NCBI RefSeq assembly: GCF_900182835.1
Contig: NZ_FXUB01000003.1
Span: 1-64,000 of the forward strand
Reading direction: 5' to 3'
DNA: 64,000 nt
DNA from: Desulfurobacterium pacificum
GTDB lineage: Bacteria; Aquificota; Aquificia; Desulfurobacteriales; Desulfurobacteriaceae
Positions 53,035 through 61,546 of this stretch are shown in pieces. Position numbers and translations under genes: made by a program. Under the pieces are notes generated by a model that saw only the letters and a program-made list of their open reading frames with translations, had not been told where the DNA came from and did no database searches. Positions within the stretch are counted from its first letter, which is position 1, and every line of letters starts with the position of its first letter.

Positions 53035-53835
53035 ATGCTTAGGGCTTTGTGGACTTCAGCTTCCGGTATGGAAGCTCAGCAAACGAATTTAGATGTTATT
53101 TCTAACAACATAGCTAACGTGAATACTGTTGGTTTCAAGAAATCAAGGGCAAACTTTGAAGATTTGATATATCAGGACATCAGAGACCCGGGCGTTATGA
53201 GTTCAGATGAAAATAGAGTCCCTTCCGGTATTCAGATAGGTCTCGGGGTGAAGGTTTCTGACGTCAGCAAGATATTTACGCAAGGTTCTCTGATGAAAAC
53301 CGATAAGCCTTTAGACGTGGCTATTCAGGGGAAGGGATTCTTCAGGATAGAACTTCCCGGTGGGGGTTACGCTTATACGAGGGCTGGGGATTTCCAGCTT
53401 GACGATGAAGGTTACATCGTTACCCCTGAAGGCTATAGGTTGTCTCCTAACATTCAGATTTCTTCACCGGAAACGGTAGTTAACATTTCTATAAGCCCAA
53501 ACGGTAAAGTTTACGTGGTTAGGAATACAGGGGGGCAGGAGGTTACAGAAGAGGTTGGTAACATAAAACTTTACAGATTTATCAATCCTGCCGGTTTGAA
53601 AGCTATTGGAGGTAATCTGTTAGTTCAAACAGACGCCTCTGGTGAAGCTATAGAAGGTGACCCTAACACTGATGGTTTCGGCAAGTTAGCGCAGGGCTTT
53701 TTAGAAGCTTCAAACGTTAACATAGTAGAAGAGATGGTGAATCTAATTGTTGCGCAGAGAGCCTATGAGATAAATTCTAAGGGAATAATAACCGCTGATG
53801 AAATGCTTAGGACTGTTGCGTCGCTTAAGTCTTAA
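53035..53835 (+). CDS. flgG: Flagellar distal rod protein FlgG
   Basis: 266 residues. MLRALWTSASGMEAQQTNLD and SNNIANVNTVGFKKSRANFE at the N-terminus, and ASNVNIVEEMVNLIVAQRAYE plus MLRTVASLK at the C-terminus are diagnostic. It builds the distal rod through the cell wall. Its 3' end overlaps flgA by 38 bases. Confidence 0.97.
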   Translation: MLRALWTSASGMEAQQTNLDVISNNIANVNTVGFKKSRANFEDLIYQDIRDPGVMSSDENRVPSGIQIGLGVKVSDVSKIFTQGSLMKTDKPLDVAIQGKGFFRIELPGGGYAYTRAGDFQLDDEGYIVTPEGYRLSPNIQISSPETVVNISISPNGKVYVVRNTGGQEVTEEVGNIKLYRFINPAGLKAIGGNLLVQTDASGEAIEGDPNTDGFGKLAQGFLEASNVNIVEEMVNLIVAQRAYEINSKGIITADEMLRTVASLKS

Positions 53836-54760
53836 TTTCCTTTTCCTCTTTGTTTTTTTCTTTGCTGTGTCGGCTTTTGGCGCTGACGTTGTTTTAAAGG
53901 ACAAAGCTAAAGTCAGTTCCGATTTTGTGTACTTGAAGGACATTGCCGTTATCAAAGGTTCACCGGTTGAAAGACAGGTTCTTTCGGGTATTGTTGTTTC
54001 CGATTCTCCCTACCTCTGCCGAACGAAGGTTTTAAACGTTAATGACGTAAAGAACAGAGTTATTGACTTTCTTAAAAAGAACGGAGTTAACGTTAAGGTA
54101 AGTTTTAAAGGGTCTCCTATTGTTGAAGTTAAGCGTTTGTGCGCGGAGTTACCTGCTGATAAAATCTCGCAGCGGTTAAAGAGTTTGATAGAAAAGGAAT
54201 ATCCGGGCTATATCTTTGTTTCTGCTTCTGTGCCTCATATCACGTTGCCCTATTCTAACTTTAAGACGGTTATTTCTATTCAGTCTTTGGGAGATTATTA
54301 CGGGCGTGCCTTATGTCAGGTGGTTGTAAATGGAAGCGTTGTTAAAAGAATCTGGATTCCCTTTAGAGTTGAAAGGAAGGTTAGCGTTGTAGTGGCAAAA
54401 AGAGTGATTCCTAAGGGGAAGGTAATAAGTGGTGCCGATGTCGTGGTTAAAGGTATCCCTCAAAGTAAAGCGAGAGACGGAATCGCTTCTCTTTCTGAGG
54501 TAGTCGGAAAGGTTGCTAAGAGGGATTTTAGGGCAGGGGAAGTTATAAAGAGGAGAGATTTAGTTCCTAACTTTATCGTTTTTAAGGGTAAGCCTGTAAA
54601 AGTTATATACGATAGCGGAGGAATTCATATAGAGCTTTTGGGCGTTCCTATGGAAAATGGGGCTTTAGGGGATATAATAAGAGTTAAAAACATTTCTACT
54701 GGAAAACAGCTGATATGCAAGGTTATTGGAAAAAATACCGTTACCTTTGTATCTCACTAA
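53798..54760 (+). CDS. flgA: Flagellar P-ring formation chaperone FlgA
   Basis: 320 residues from ATG 53798; a TTG at 53816 is an alternative. A signal peptide (LFLFVFFFAVSAFG) precedes the mature part. The C-terminal SAF domain has VVAKRVIPKGKVISGADV, RDFRAGEVIKRRDL and the typical terminus region. It assists P-ring assembly in the periplasm. It overlaps flgG (38 bases) and flgH (46 bases) in different frames. Confidence 0.92.
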   Translation: MKCLGLLRRLSLNFLFLFVFFFAVSAFGADVVLKDKAKVSSDFVYLKDIAVIKGSPVERQVLSGIVVSDSPYLCRTKVLNVNDVKNRVIDFLKKNGVNVKVSFKGSPIVEVKRLCAELPADKISQRLKSLIEKEYPGYIFVSASVPHITLPYSNFKTVISIQSLGDYYGRALCQVVVNGSVVKRIWIPFRVERKVSVVVAKRVIPKGKVISGADVVVKGIPQSKARDGIASLSEVVGKVAKRDFRAGEVIKRRDLVPNFIVFKGKPVKVIYDSGGIHIELLGVPMENGALGDIIRVKNISTGKQLICKVIGKNTVTFVSH

Positions 54761-55404
54761 CCCTGATTGCTTTGTTTTCTTGCGGTTCTGAAGAGAAGGT
54801 GAAGGTTGTTTATTCTCCACCACCTCCGCCGCCGGCTTATTCCCCGAAAGCTGCTTCTCCAGGTTCGCTGTTTAACGGCTATGACAATCTGTTTTCGGAT
54901 GCTAAGGCTCATAACATTGGTGATATAGTAACTATAAAGGTTTATGAATCACTTTCCGGTTCAGGCAGCGCCTCTACTACTACCGGTAAGCAGACGACTT
55001 TTGATATTAACGTTAATAAGCCCACGATTTTAGGTAAGGAAGTTCCTGGAAAAACGAAAAATCCCCTCCTCAACTTCTCCACCTCTCCCAAAACCGACTT
55101 CAAGGGTCAAAGTTCAACGAAGAGAGATGCCAAACTCATAGCTACGATAACGGCGAGAGTGGTAAAAGTTTACCCGAACGGTAACCTTTACATAGTTGGA
55201 GAGAAGATTATAAAGATTAACGACGACGTTCAGGTGCTTAAAATTTCCGGTATAGTCAGACCTTCCGATATAGAGCCGGATAATTCCGTTTCTTCCTCTA
55301 AAATTGCTGATATGTACGTTGAGTATAACGGTAAAGGTTACGTGAACGAAAATCAGCGTCCTGGTTGGCTTGCAAGGTTTCTAATGAAAATCTGGCCCTT
55401 TTAA
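54715..55404 (+). CDS. flgH: Flagellar L-ring protein FlgH (lipoprotein)
   Basis: 229 residues. The lipobox LIALFSC gives a lipidated cysteine near residue 23, then a proline run (PPPPPP), SLFNGYDNLFSDAKAHNIGDIVTI and the C-terminal VRPSDIEPDNSVSSSKIADM. It forms the outer-membrane bushing, so the organism has a Gram-negative envelope. It overlaps flgA. Confidence 0.95.
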   Translation: MQGYWKKYRYLCISLTLIALFSCGSEEKVKVVYSPPPPPPAYSPKAASPGSLFNGYDNLFSDAKAHNIGDIVTIKVYESLSGSGSASTTTGKQTTFDINVNKPTILGKEVPGKTKNPLLNFSTSPKTDFKGQSSTKRDAKLIATITARVVKVYPNGNLYIVGEKIIKINDDVQVLKISGIVRPSDIEPDNSVSSSKIADMYVEYNGKGYVNENQRPGWLARFLMKIWPF

Positions 55405-55413
55405 AGGAGCGCT

Positions 55414-56502
55414 ATGTTTGGAAGATTGCTACTGCTTTTCTTTCTGTTGACAGCTACGGCATTCGGAGCGAAGGTAAAGATAGGGACGGAAGTTAACGTT
55501 GTTGGCGTTAGACCCAACTACCTGACCGGATACGGTATTGTTGTTGGGCTTGACGGCACCGGTGATGGAACGACCAGCGTTTTTACTTTGCAGAGCATTG
55601 CAAACATGCTTCGCAAGATGGGTATTTACGTTGACCCTAAGAGCGTGAAAACGAAAAACGCTGCGGCAGTGATTGTTACTGCTAAGTTGCCTCCTTTCGC
55701 AAAGCCTGGTATGACTTTTGACGTTGAAGTGGCTTCTTTAGGAGATGCGAAAAGTCTTGCCAACGGCGTTTTGATAAGGACGCCCCTTTTAGGACCTGAC
55801 GGCAAAATTTACGCTTTTGCTCAAGGTCCCGTTTCAACAGGAGGAGGTTATACCGAATCAAACAAAGGGGGTAAGGTACAGAAGAACTTTTCCACTACCG
55901 GAATTATCCCGAACGGTGGTATTGTTGAAAGGGCGCTTCCTTTTGAACTTAGCGATGAAAAGACGCTGACTCTTACCTTGAAGCATCCCGATTTTTCTTT
56001 AGCCAATGAGATAGCAACGGTCATTAACAGGCACTTTGGAAAGAAGTTGGCAGACGCTGTGGATTCAGCTACTGTAAGAGTGAGCTATCCTGAAAACGTT
56101 GATAGGGTGAAGTTCATTTCCGAAGTCTTGAACCTGCAGATAGATACGACTCCGGAACCTACCGTTGTTATCTATGAAAGGACGGGAACGGTAATAATGA
56201 GTGGAGATATTAAGATAGACCCGCCCGTTTACGTTTCTCACGGCAACATTTACGTTTCGGTTACCAAGACGCCTGTTGTTTCTCAACCGCCGCCGTTTTC
56301 AAGCGGTAACACCACCGTTACTGAAAAGGTTACAACAACGGTAAAAGAAGAGAAGGGGAGGATTTTTTCTATCAATTCTCCTTCTTTAAGGGATTTGGTT
56401 AAGGCTTTAAACGAGCTTGGCGTTTCACCAGGTGACCTGATAGCAATTATTCAGGCTATAAAAGCAGCCGGTAAATTACACGCTAAAGTTATAATAATGT
56501 AG
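55414..56502 (+). CDS. flgI: Flagellar P-ring protein FlgI
   Basis: 362 residues with a signal peptide (about 1-18). Family motifs include LTGYGIVVGLDGTGDGT, ANMLRKMGI, NAAAVIVTAKLPPFAKPG and the C-terminal LRDLVKALNELGVSPGDLI. It forms the peptidoglycan ring around the rod. ATG follows AAAGGAG. Confidence 0.96.
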   Translation: MFGRLLLLFFLLTATAFGAKVKIGTEVNVVGVRPNYLTGYGIVVGLDGTGDGTTSVFTLQSIANMLRKMGIYVDPKSVKTKNAAAVIVTAKLPPFAKPGMTFDVEVASLGDAKSLANGVLIRTPLLGPDGKIYAFAQGPVSTGGGYTESNKGGKVQKNFSTTGIIPNGGIVERALPFELSDEKTLTLTLKHPDFSLANEIATVINRHFGKKLADAVDSATVRVSYPENVDRVKFISEVLNLQIDTTPEPTVVIYERTGTVIMSGDIKIDPPVYVSHGNIYVSVTKTPVVSQPPPFSSGNTTVTEKVTTTVKEEKGRIFSINSPSLRDLVKALNELGVSPGDLIAIIQAIKAAGKLHAKVIIM

Positions 56503-56521
56503 CTTTCAAAGGGGGTGTTTT

Positions 56522-56818
56522 GTGCTTCCTGAAGTGGAGATGGCAAAAAGCTATTGGGATTTAACTTCTATTGAGCAAGAAAAGAAGCTTAAAGATGTTG
56601 CGAAAGAGTTTGAGGCGTACTTTTTCAGAGTTTTTCTAAAAGAAGCGGAAAAGACGATACCGGAAGGTTTGTTCAATAGCTCGTTTGCAGCCAAGTTTTA
56701 CTTAGATATGTTTTCCATGCAGCTTTCTGAAGTTATCGCTCAAAAAGACCCACTTCATTTTGATTCTTTTTTTGAAAAAGCAATCAAAGCCTACCAGAGT
56801 TATGGAAAGGAAGGCTGA
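56522..56818 (+). CDS. flgJ: FlgJ-type rod-binding protein, N-terminal domain only
   Basis: 98 residues from GTG. The sequence KKLKDVAKEFEAYFFRVFLKEAEKTIP matches the rod-cap domain of FlgJ. The C-terminal muramidase domain of enterobacterial FlgJ is absent, as in many non-proteobacteria. Its stop overlaps the flhA ATG. Confidence 0.85.
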   Translation: MLPEVEMAKSYWDLTSIEQEKKLKDVAKEFEAYFFRVFLKEAEKTIPEGLFNSSFAAKFYLDMFSMQLSEVIAQKDPLHFDSFFEKAIKAYQSYGKEG

Positions 56819-58902
56819 TGAAAGAGACGCTTTCTCTTTACTACACTAAATTTTACAAATATTCCGATGTTCTTTTTGTCGTTCTTATACTTGCGATTTT
56901 GGCTTCAATGATACTCCCTATTCCTCCGTTTGTTCTGGATATTCTTTTAACAGCCAGTATTACATTTTCTCTCATTATCCTTATGGTGACTGTTTACGTT
57001 AACCACCCCCTTGAACTTTCTTCTTTTCCTTCTTTGCTTCTTTTAGCTACTCTTTTTAGGTTGTCCCTTAACGTTGCTACTACAAGGAGGATACTCCTTC
57101 ACGGTAATGAAGGTCCTGACGCTGCAGGTAGCGTTATTAAGGCTTTTGGCGAGTTCGTTGTCGGTGGCAATTACGTTGTCGGTCTTGTAGTGTTTTTCAT
57201 CTTGGTTGTTATTAACTATATCGTTATAACGAAAGGAACTGAACGTATTTCTGAAGTGGCAGCAAGGTTTACGCTTGATGCGATGCCTGGAAAGCAGATG
57301 AGTATAGATGCAGACCTTAACGCAGGATTGATAGATGAGCAGGAGGCAAGGAGGCGGAGAGAGGAAATAGCAAGAGAAGCAGACTTTTACGGCGCTATGG
57401 ACGGTGCTTCAAAGTTCATTCGTGGTGATGCTATAGCAGGGATAATTATTACCTTTATCAACATTATAGGTGGTCTCATAATAGGTGTTTTTCAACATCA
57501 CATGAGTTTTGCAGATGCAGCAAAAACGTTTACCCTTCTAACTGTAGGTGATGGTCTTGTTTCTCAAATTCCTTCACTAATTACCTCTACAGCTGCCGGT
57601 TTAATGGTAACAAGAGCTGCCGCTGAAACCGATTTAGGTCATGAGATATTTAAGCAGTTAACGAGCTACTATAAACCGCTTTTTATGGCATCTTTGGCTC
57701 TTGCTATTATGGCGATAGTTCCCGGCATGCCTACCGTTCCTTTCGCACTTCTTTCTGCACTTATAGCTGCTGTGGCTTACATGATATATCAGTCTGAAAA
57801 GCAGAAAGAGATAGAAGAAGCTGAGAAGAAAGCTCGTGAACTTTTAAAACAATCACAGAAAGCGGAAGAGAAACCTGAAGATATTGTTGTTCAACCCGAG
57901 CCTCTTGCTTTAGAGATAGGTTATTCGCTTATTCCTTACGTTGATGAGTCGCAGAACGGAGAAATCGTAAAGAAAATAAGAAATTTGCGTAAACAGATAG
58001 CCAAGGAGTTGGGGATAATAGTGCCTCTTATTCATTTAAAAGATAACCTTGAACTTAAACCCGGCGAGTATCGGATTCTGTTAAGGGATGTGGAAATAGC
58101 CAGAGGTGAGGTTATTCCGGGTAAATATTTAGCTATAGATACTGGAGGAACGAAAGGGAAGATAGAAGGTATTCCTACTAAAGAACCTGCATTCGGTTTA
58201 ACTGCTTACTGGATAGACGAGAGTCAAAAAGATAGAGCCAAACTTTTGGGTTATACAGTAGTTGACGTTCCTACCGTTATAGTTACTCATCTATCGGAAG
58301 TCATAAAGAAACATGCTCATGAAATCGTTAGTAGGATAGAAGTTAAACAGTTAGTTGATAATCTTTCTAAAAAGTATCCTGTGGTAAAAGATATAGTTCC
58401 TGAGATTGTTCCTTACGGAATTCTTACAAAAGTTGTTCAAAATTTACTCAGGGAAGGAATTCCAGTGAAAGATTTGCTTACTATTATTGAAGCGGTGTCT
58501 GATAATATAGAGAAAACGAGAGACCCGGACGTTTTAACTGAGTTTGCGAGGCAGGCTCTTTCAAGGCTTATTACGAGTCTTTATGCGAAAGATGGAGTTA
58601 TAACTGCTCTTTCTCTATCTCCGGAAGTTGAAGATTATATTGTGGAGAAGGTTAAGCAGAACAACGGTTATTTGCCTCCTCTTGATCCTGTATTTGTTCA
58701 GAATTTGGTAAAAGCTGTAAGCCAGAACGTTGAAAAGTTTATAATTAACCAGATAACGCCGGTGATATTGACCTCTCCGGCTGTTAGGAGATACGTAAGG
58801 CGCATATTAGAGCCTTACCTTCCAAGCGTTGCTGTGCTTTCTTATACGGAAGTAGAACCAGGCGTTAAGGTTAACCTAATAGGGACGGTTAAAACAGAAT
58901 GA
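56818..58902 (+). CDS. flhA: Flagellar export gate protein FlhA
   Basis: 694 residues. Eight N-terminal membrane segments (to about residue 325), the FHIPEP-like loop with RFTLDAMPGKQMSIDADLNAGLI, and a large cytoplasmic domain with YGILTKVVQNLLREGIPVKD. It is the main channel-associated subunit of type III export. It overlaps flgJ (1 base) and flhF (4 bases). Confidence 0.97.
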   Translation: MKETLSLYYTKFYKYSDVLFVVLILAILASMILPIPPFVLDILLTASITFSLIILMVTVYVNHPLELSSFPSLLLLATLFRLSLNVATTRRILLHGNEGPDAAGSVIKAFGEFVVGGNYVVGLVVFFILVVINYIVITKGTERISEVAARFTLDAMPGKQMSIDADLNAGLIDEQEARRRREEIAREADFYGAMDGASKFIRGDAIAGIIITFINIIGGLIIGVFQHHMSFADAAKTFTLLTVGDGLVSQIPSLITSTAAGLMVTRAAAETDLGHEIFKQLTSYYKPLFMASLALAIMAIVPGMPTVPFALLSALIAAVAYMIYQSEKQKEIEEAEKKARELLKQSQKAEEKPEDIVVQPEPLALEIGYSLIPYVDESQNGEIVKKIRNLRKQIAKELGIIVPLIHLKDNLELKPGEYRILLRDVEIARGEVIPGKYLAIDTGGTKGKIEGIPTKEPAFGLTAYWIDESQKDRAKLLGYTVVDVPTVIVTHLSEVIKKHAHEIVSRIEVKQLVDNLSKKYPVVKDIVPEIVPYGILTKVVQNLLREGIPVKDLLTIIEAVSDNIEKTRDPDVLTEFARQALSRLITSLYAKDGVITALSLSPEVEDYIVEKVKQNNGYLPPLDPVFVQNLVKAVSQNVEKFIINQITPVILTSPAVRRYVRRILEPYLPSVAVLSYTEVEPGVKVNLIGTVKTE

Positions 58903-60038
58903 ACGTGAAGGTTTATGAGGGAAAGGATTTTGAATCTGTGGTAGAAAAAGCGAAAAAAGAGTTGGGAGAAGATGCTTATATTCTTTATTACGAGGTAGAG
59001 AAGAGGGGGATTCCACCTTTCAGAAAAAAGTACTTTAGAGTGTTTTTCTCTGTAAACGGTGGGAAGCAGAAAGAGGGAGAGAGCGTTCAAGAGATTCAGA
59101 AAGTTGAAAAAGAGATAGAAGAATTAAAACAGTTAGTTTCAGAAATTAAAAATGCTGTAGAGAATCAATCAAGCGTTCCTTTGCCTGTTCCAGAACATAT
59201 TGACAACGGCGTGTTTTTAGGAAAAGAGATACTTACTGAGTTTACAGGAGACGCTGTTGAACTGATACAGATTTTAGTTAAAAAAGGAGTTAAACCTGAA
59301 GTTGCTGCTGAAATTGTTAAAGAGTCCTGTGGACTTGATATAGAAACTGAAAAGCTTGACCTTAATACGTCTTCCTTTAAAGAAGCTCTTTTAAAAGGTA
59401 TTTCTGCAAAAATTAACTTTACAGGAGATTTTCAGCCTAAAGAAGGAGAGAAGGTTGTTTACGCTTTTGTAGGTCCTACAGGTGTTGGTAAGACGACCAA
59501 CCTTTTTAAGTTGGCTTCAAAATTTGTTATAGAGGAAGACCTAAAAGTTGGAATAATAACAACTGACACGTTTAAAGTGGCTGCCGTTCAGCAGGTTAGA
59601 GAGTATGCTCACGTTCTTAATATTCCCTACTTTGTTGTTTCCGATTCAAAGAAAATGAAAGAGGTTATGGAAAAGATAGAAGACTTGGACGTTATTCTTA
59701 TTGATACTGTTGGTAGGAGTCATTACGACTACTGGCGATTGGGAGAAATAAAGGTTACTCTGTCTGGATTGAACGTACCTTTAAACGTTGTTTTGCTTGT
59801 AAGCTGTAATTACGAAACTTCTGAAGCTGTAGAGGTTGTTAACAGGTATAGGTCTTTCTTTCCAGTGAACGCTCTTTTCTTAACGAAGTTGGATGAAACT
59901 TCTAAGCCGGGTAACTTGCTCAACTTACCGTTTATAACTTCTTTGCCTCTTTCTTATATTAGTACCGGGCAAAGGGTTCCTGAAGACTTGAAAGTTCTTT
60001 CTCCTGAAGTTATTACAGACATTCTGTTAGGGAAATAG
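58899..60038 (+). CDS. flhF: Flagellar biosynthesis SRP-type GTPase FlhF
   Basis: 379 residues. A charged N-terminal part, then the NG domain with G1 VGPTGVGKTTNLFKLA, TTDTFKVAAVQQVREYA, G3 DTVGR and G4 TKLDE. It sets flagellar number and place together with FlhG, whose gene starts on the next base. Confidence 0.96.
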   Translation: MNVKVYEGKDFESVVEKAKKELGEDAYILYYEVEKRGIPPFRKKYFRVFFSVNGGKQKEGESVQEIQKVEKEIEELKQLVSEIKNAVENQSSVPLPVPEHIDNGVFLGKEILTEFTGDAVELIQILVKKGVKPEVAAEIVKESCGLDIETEKLDLNTSSFKEALLKGISAKINFTGDFQPKEGEKVVYAFVGPTGVGKTTNLFKLASKFVIEEDLKVGIITTDTFKVAAVQQVREYAHVLNIPYFVVSDSKKMKEVMEKIEDLDVILIDTVGRSHYDYWRLGEIKVTLSGLNVPLNVVLLVSCNYETSEAVEVVNRYRSFFPVNALFLTKLDETSKPGNLLNLPFITSLPLSYISTGQRVPEDLKVLSPEVITDILLGK

Positions 60039-60890
60039 ATGAATAGTCAATTGGAGAGTTTAGCTAAAGCTATCAAGAGGAAGAAAAAGAAAAAGAAGCG
60101 GTGTAAGGTAATAACTGTATCAAGCGGTAAAGGCGGTGTTGGTAAAACGGGAGTTTCCATTTCTTTAGCCTACGCCTTGTCTTCTATTTTTGGTAAAAAA
60201 GTGCTTCTACTTGATTGCGATATTGGGCTTGGGAACGTTCACGTTGTTTTAAATTTAAGACCGGATAAGAGTATTCGTTCTTTGCTTAACGGCGAAAAGA
60301 TAGAAAATGTGATTCAGAGCGTAAAAGGACTTGATGTTATTTTGGGTTTTTCTGGGATAGAGAGTTTCATTGATTTTGAGTCTTTTGAATCGGCAGATTT
60401 TATCTACCAGTTGGAAAAAGTTTTTGAGAATTACGATTACGTGGTTATAGATAACGCAGCTGGTCTAAATAAGCAAACGGTTAGTTTTTCAAGAATTGCC
60501 GATTCTACTTATATCGTTACTACACCCGAACCGACTGCTTTAACGGATGCTTACGCTTTTGTTAAGTCTATGTACAAGCTGTACGACTATAGCAGCTTTA
60601 AGGTAATCATCAATATGTGTGCTTCCAAGAGAGAGGGCTATAAAACTTATGAAAGGTTGAGAGATTCGGCTAAAACCTTTTTGGGACTTAACTTGCCTCT
60701 TGTGGGAATCTTACCGTTTTCAGAAAGGGTAAAGGAATGTTTGTTGAAAAAGAAATTGATTCTTGAATCTTATCCTTCAGACCCTTATTCTTTGGAAATT
60801 AAGAGGATTGTTCAGCTTGAGGTAGGTGAGATTATTAAAGAGGATTTAAAGGAGGGATTTATCAGCAGGTTGTTAGGTTTCTTAAAGTGA
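60039..60890 (+). CDS. flhG: MinD-like ATPase FlhG
   Basis: 283 residues. A basic N-terminus (KRKKKKKK), deviant Walker A SSGKGGVGKTGVSISLA, then LLDCDIGLGNVHVVL and VVIDNAAGL. It counts flagella by acting on FlhF. It lies directly between flhF and fliA, the usual order. Confidence 0.95.
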   Translation: MNSQLESLAKAIKRKKKKKKRCKVITVSSGKGGVGKTGVSISLAYALSSIFGKKVLLLDCDIGLGNVHVVLNLRPDKSIRSLLNGEKIENVIQSVKGLDVILGFSGIESFIDFESFESADFIYQLEKVFENYDYVVIDNAAGLNKQTVSFSRIADSTYIVTTPEPTALTDAYAFVKSMYKLYDYSSFKVIINMCASKREGYKTYERLRDSAKTFLGLNLPLVGILPFSERVKECLLKKKLILESYPSDPYSLEIKRIVQLEVGEIIKEDLKEGFISRLLGFLK

Positions 60891-60904
60891 GAGGGATTGG
60901 TTAG

Positions 60905-61516
60905 ATGTACAAAAAGTCAAAAAAGGAAATCGTACTGGAAAACCTACCGTTGGTTAAAAAGGTGGCGAGTAAAATTTACAAAAGGCTTCCTGATAATACT
61001 CTTGAGTTTGAGGAGCTGGTAAACGTTGGAGTTATTGGTTTGATAAAAGCTATAGATAAGTATGATGAGAATAAGGCTAAATTTTCTACCTATGCTTATA
61101 TAAAGATAAGGGGGGAGATTTTAGATTTTTTGAGAAAGTTGGATTTTGTTTCCAGGGGAGTTAGGGAGAAGATAAAGAATGGAGAGATTGAGGATATAAA
61201 GGGCGAAGCAGCAGTTTTTCTTAGTATAGAAGAAGCTCTTTTTGGAGATGATAGTACCTTGACTTTGGGCGATACGCTTGCTTCTGCAGATGATTCTCCT
61301 GAAGATATAGTTGTTTTAAAGGATTTGAAGGAAGCTTTAGCTAAGGCGATATCGCAGCTTAACGATAATGAAAAACTTGTACTTCAACTTCTTTTCGTTG
61401 AAGAATTTGATTTGAAGTCTGCAGCGGAAGTTATGGGAGTTTCAGTTTCCCGAGTTTCTCAGATTAAAAAGGCTGCTCTTTTAAAGTTAAGAGAGTACTT
61501 GAAAGATTCTGTATAA
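60905..61516 (+). CDS. fliA: Flagellar sigma factor FliA (sigma-28), shortened region 3
   Basis: 203 residues against about 236-250 in the family. Region 2 is intact (LEFEELVNVGVIGLIKAIDKY and STYAYIKIRGEILDFLR), and region 4 has the helix-turn-helix DLKSAAEVMGVSVSRVSQIKK. Between them, after DFVSRGVRE, the usual region 3 of about 60 residues is cut to about 20-25. It would direct RNA polymerase to late flagellar promoters. The neighbours flhF, flhG and fliK support the flagellar role. Confidence 0.88.
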   Translation: MYKKSKKEIVLENLPLVKKVASKIYKRLPDNTLEFEELVNVGVIGLIKAIDKYDENKAKFSTYAYIKIRGEILDFLRKLDFVSRGVREKIKNGEIEDIKGEAAVFLSIEEALFGDDSTLTLGDTLASADDSPEDIVVLKDLKEALAKAISQLNDNEKLVLQLLFVEEFDLKSAAEVMGVSVSRVSQIKKAALLKLREYLKDSV

Positions 61517-61546
61517 TAGAAGCAGGTTTTATTTGGGAGAATAGAG

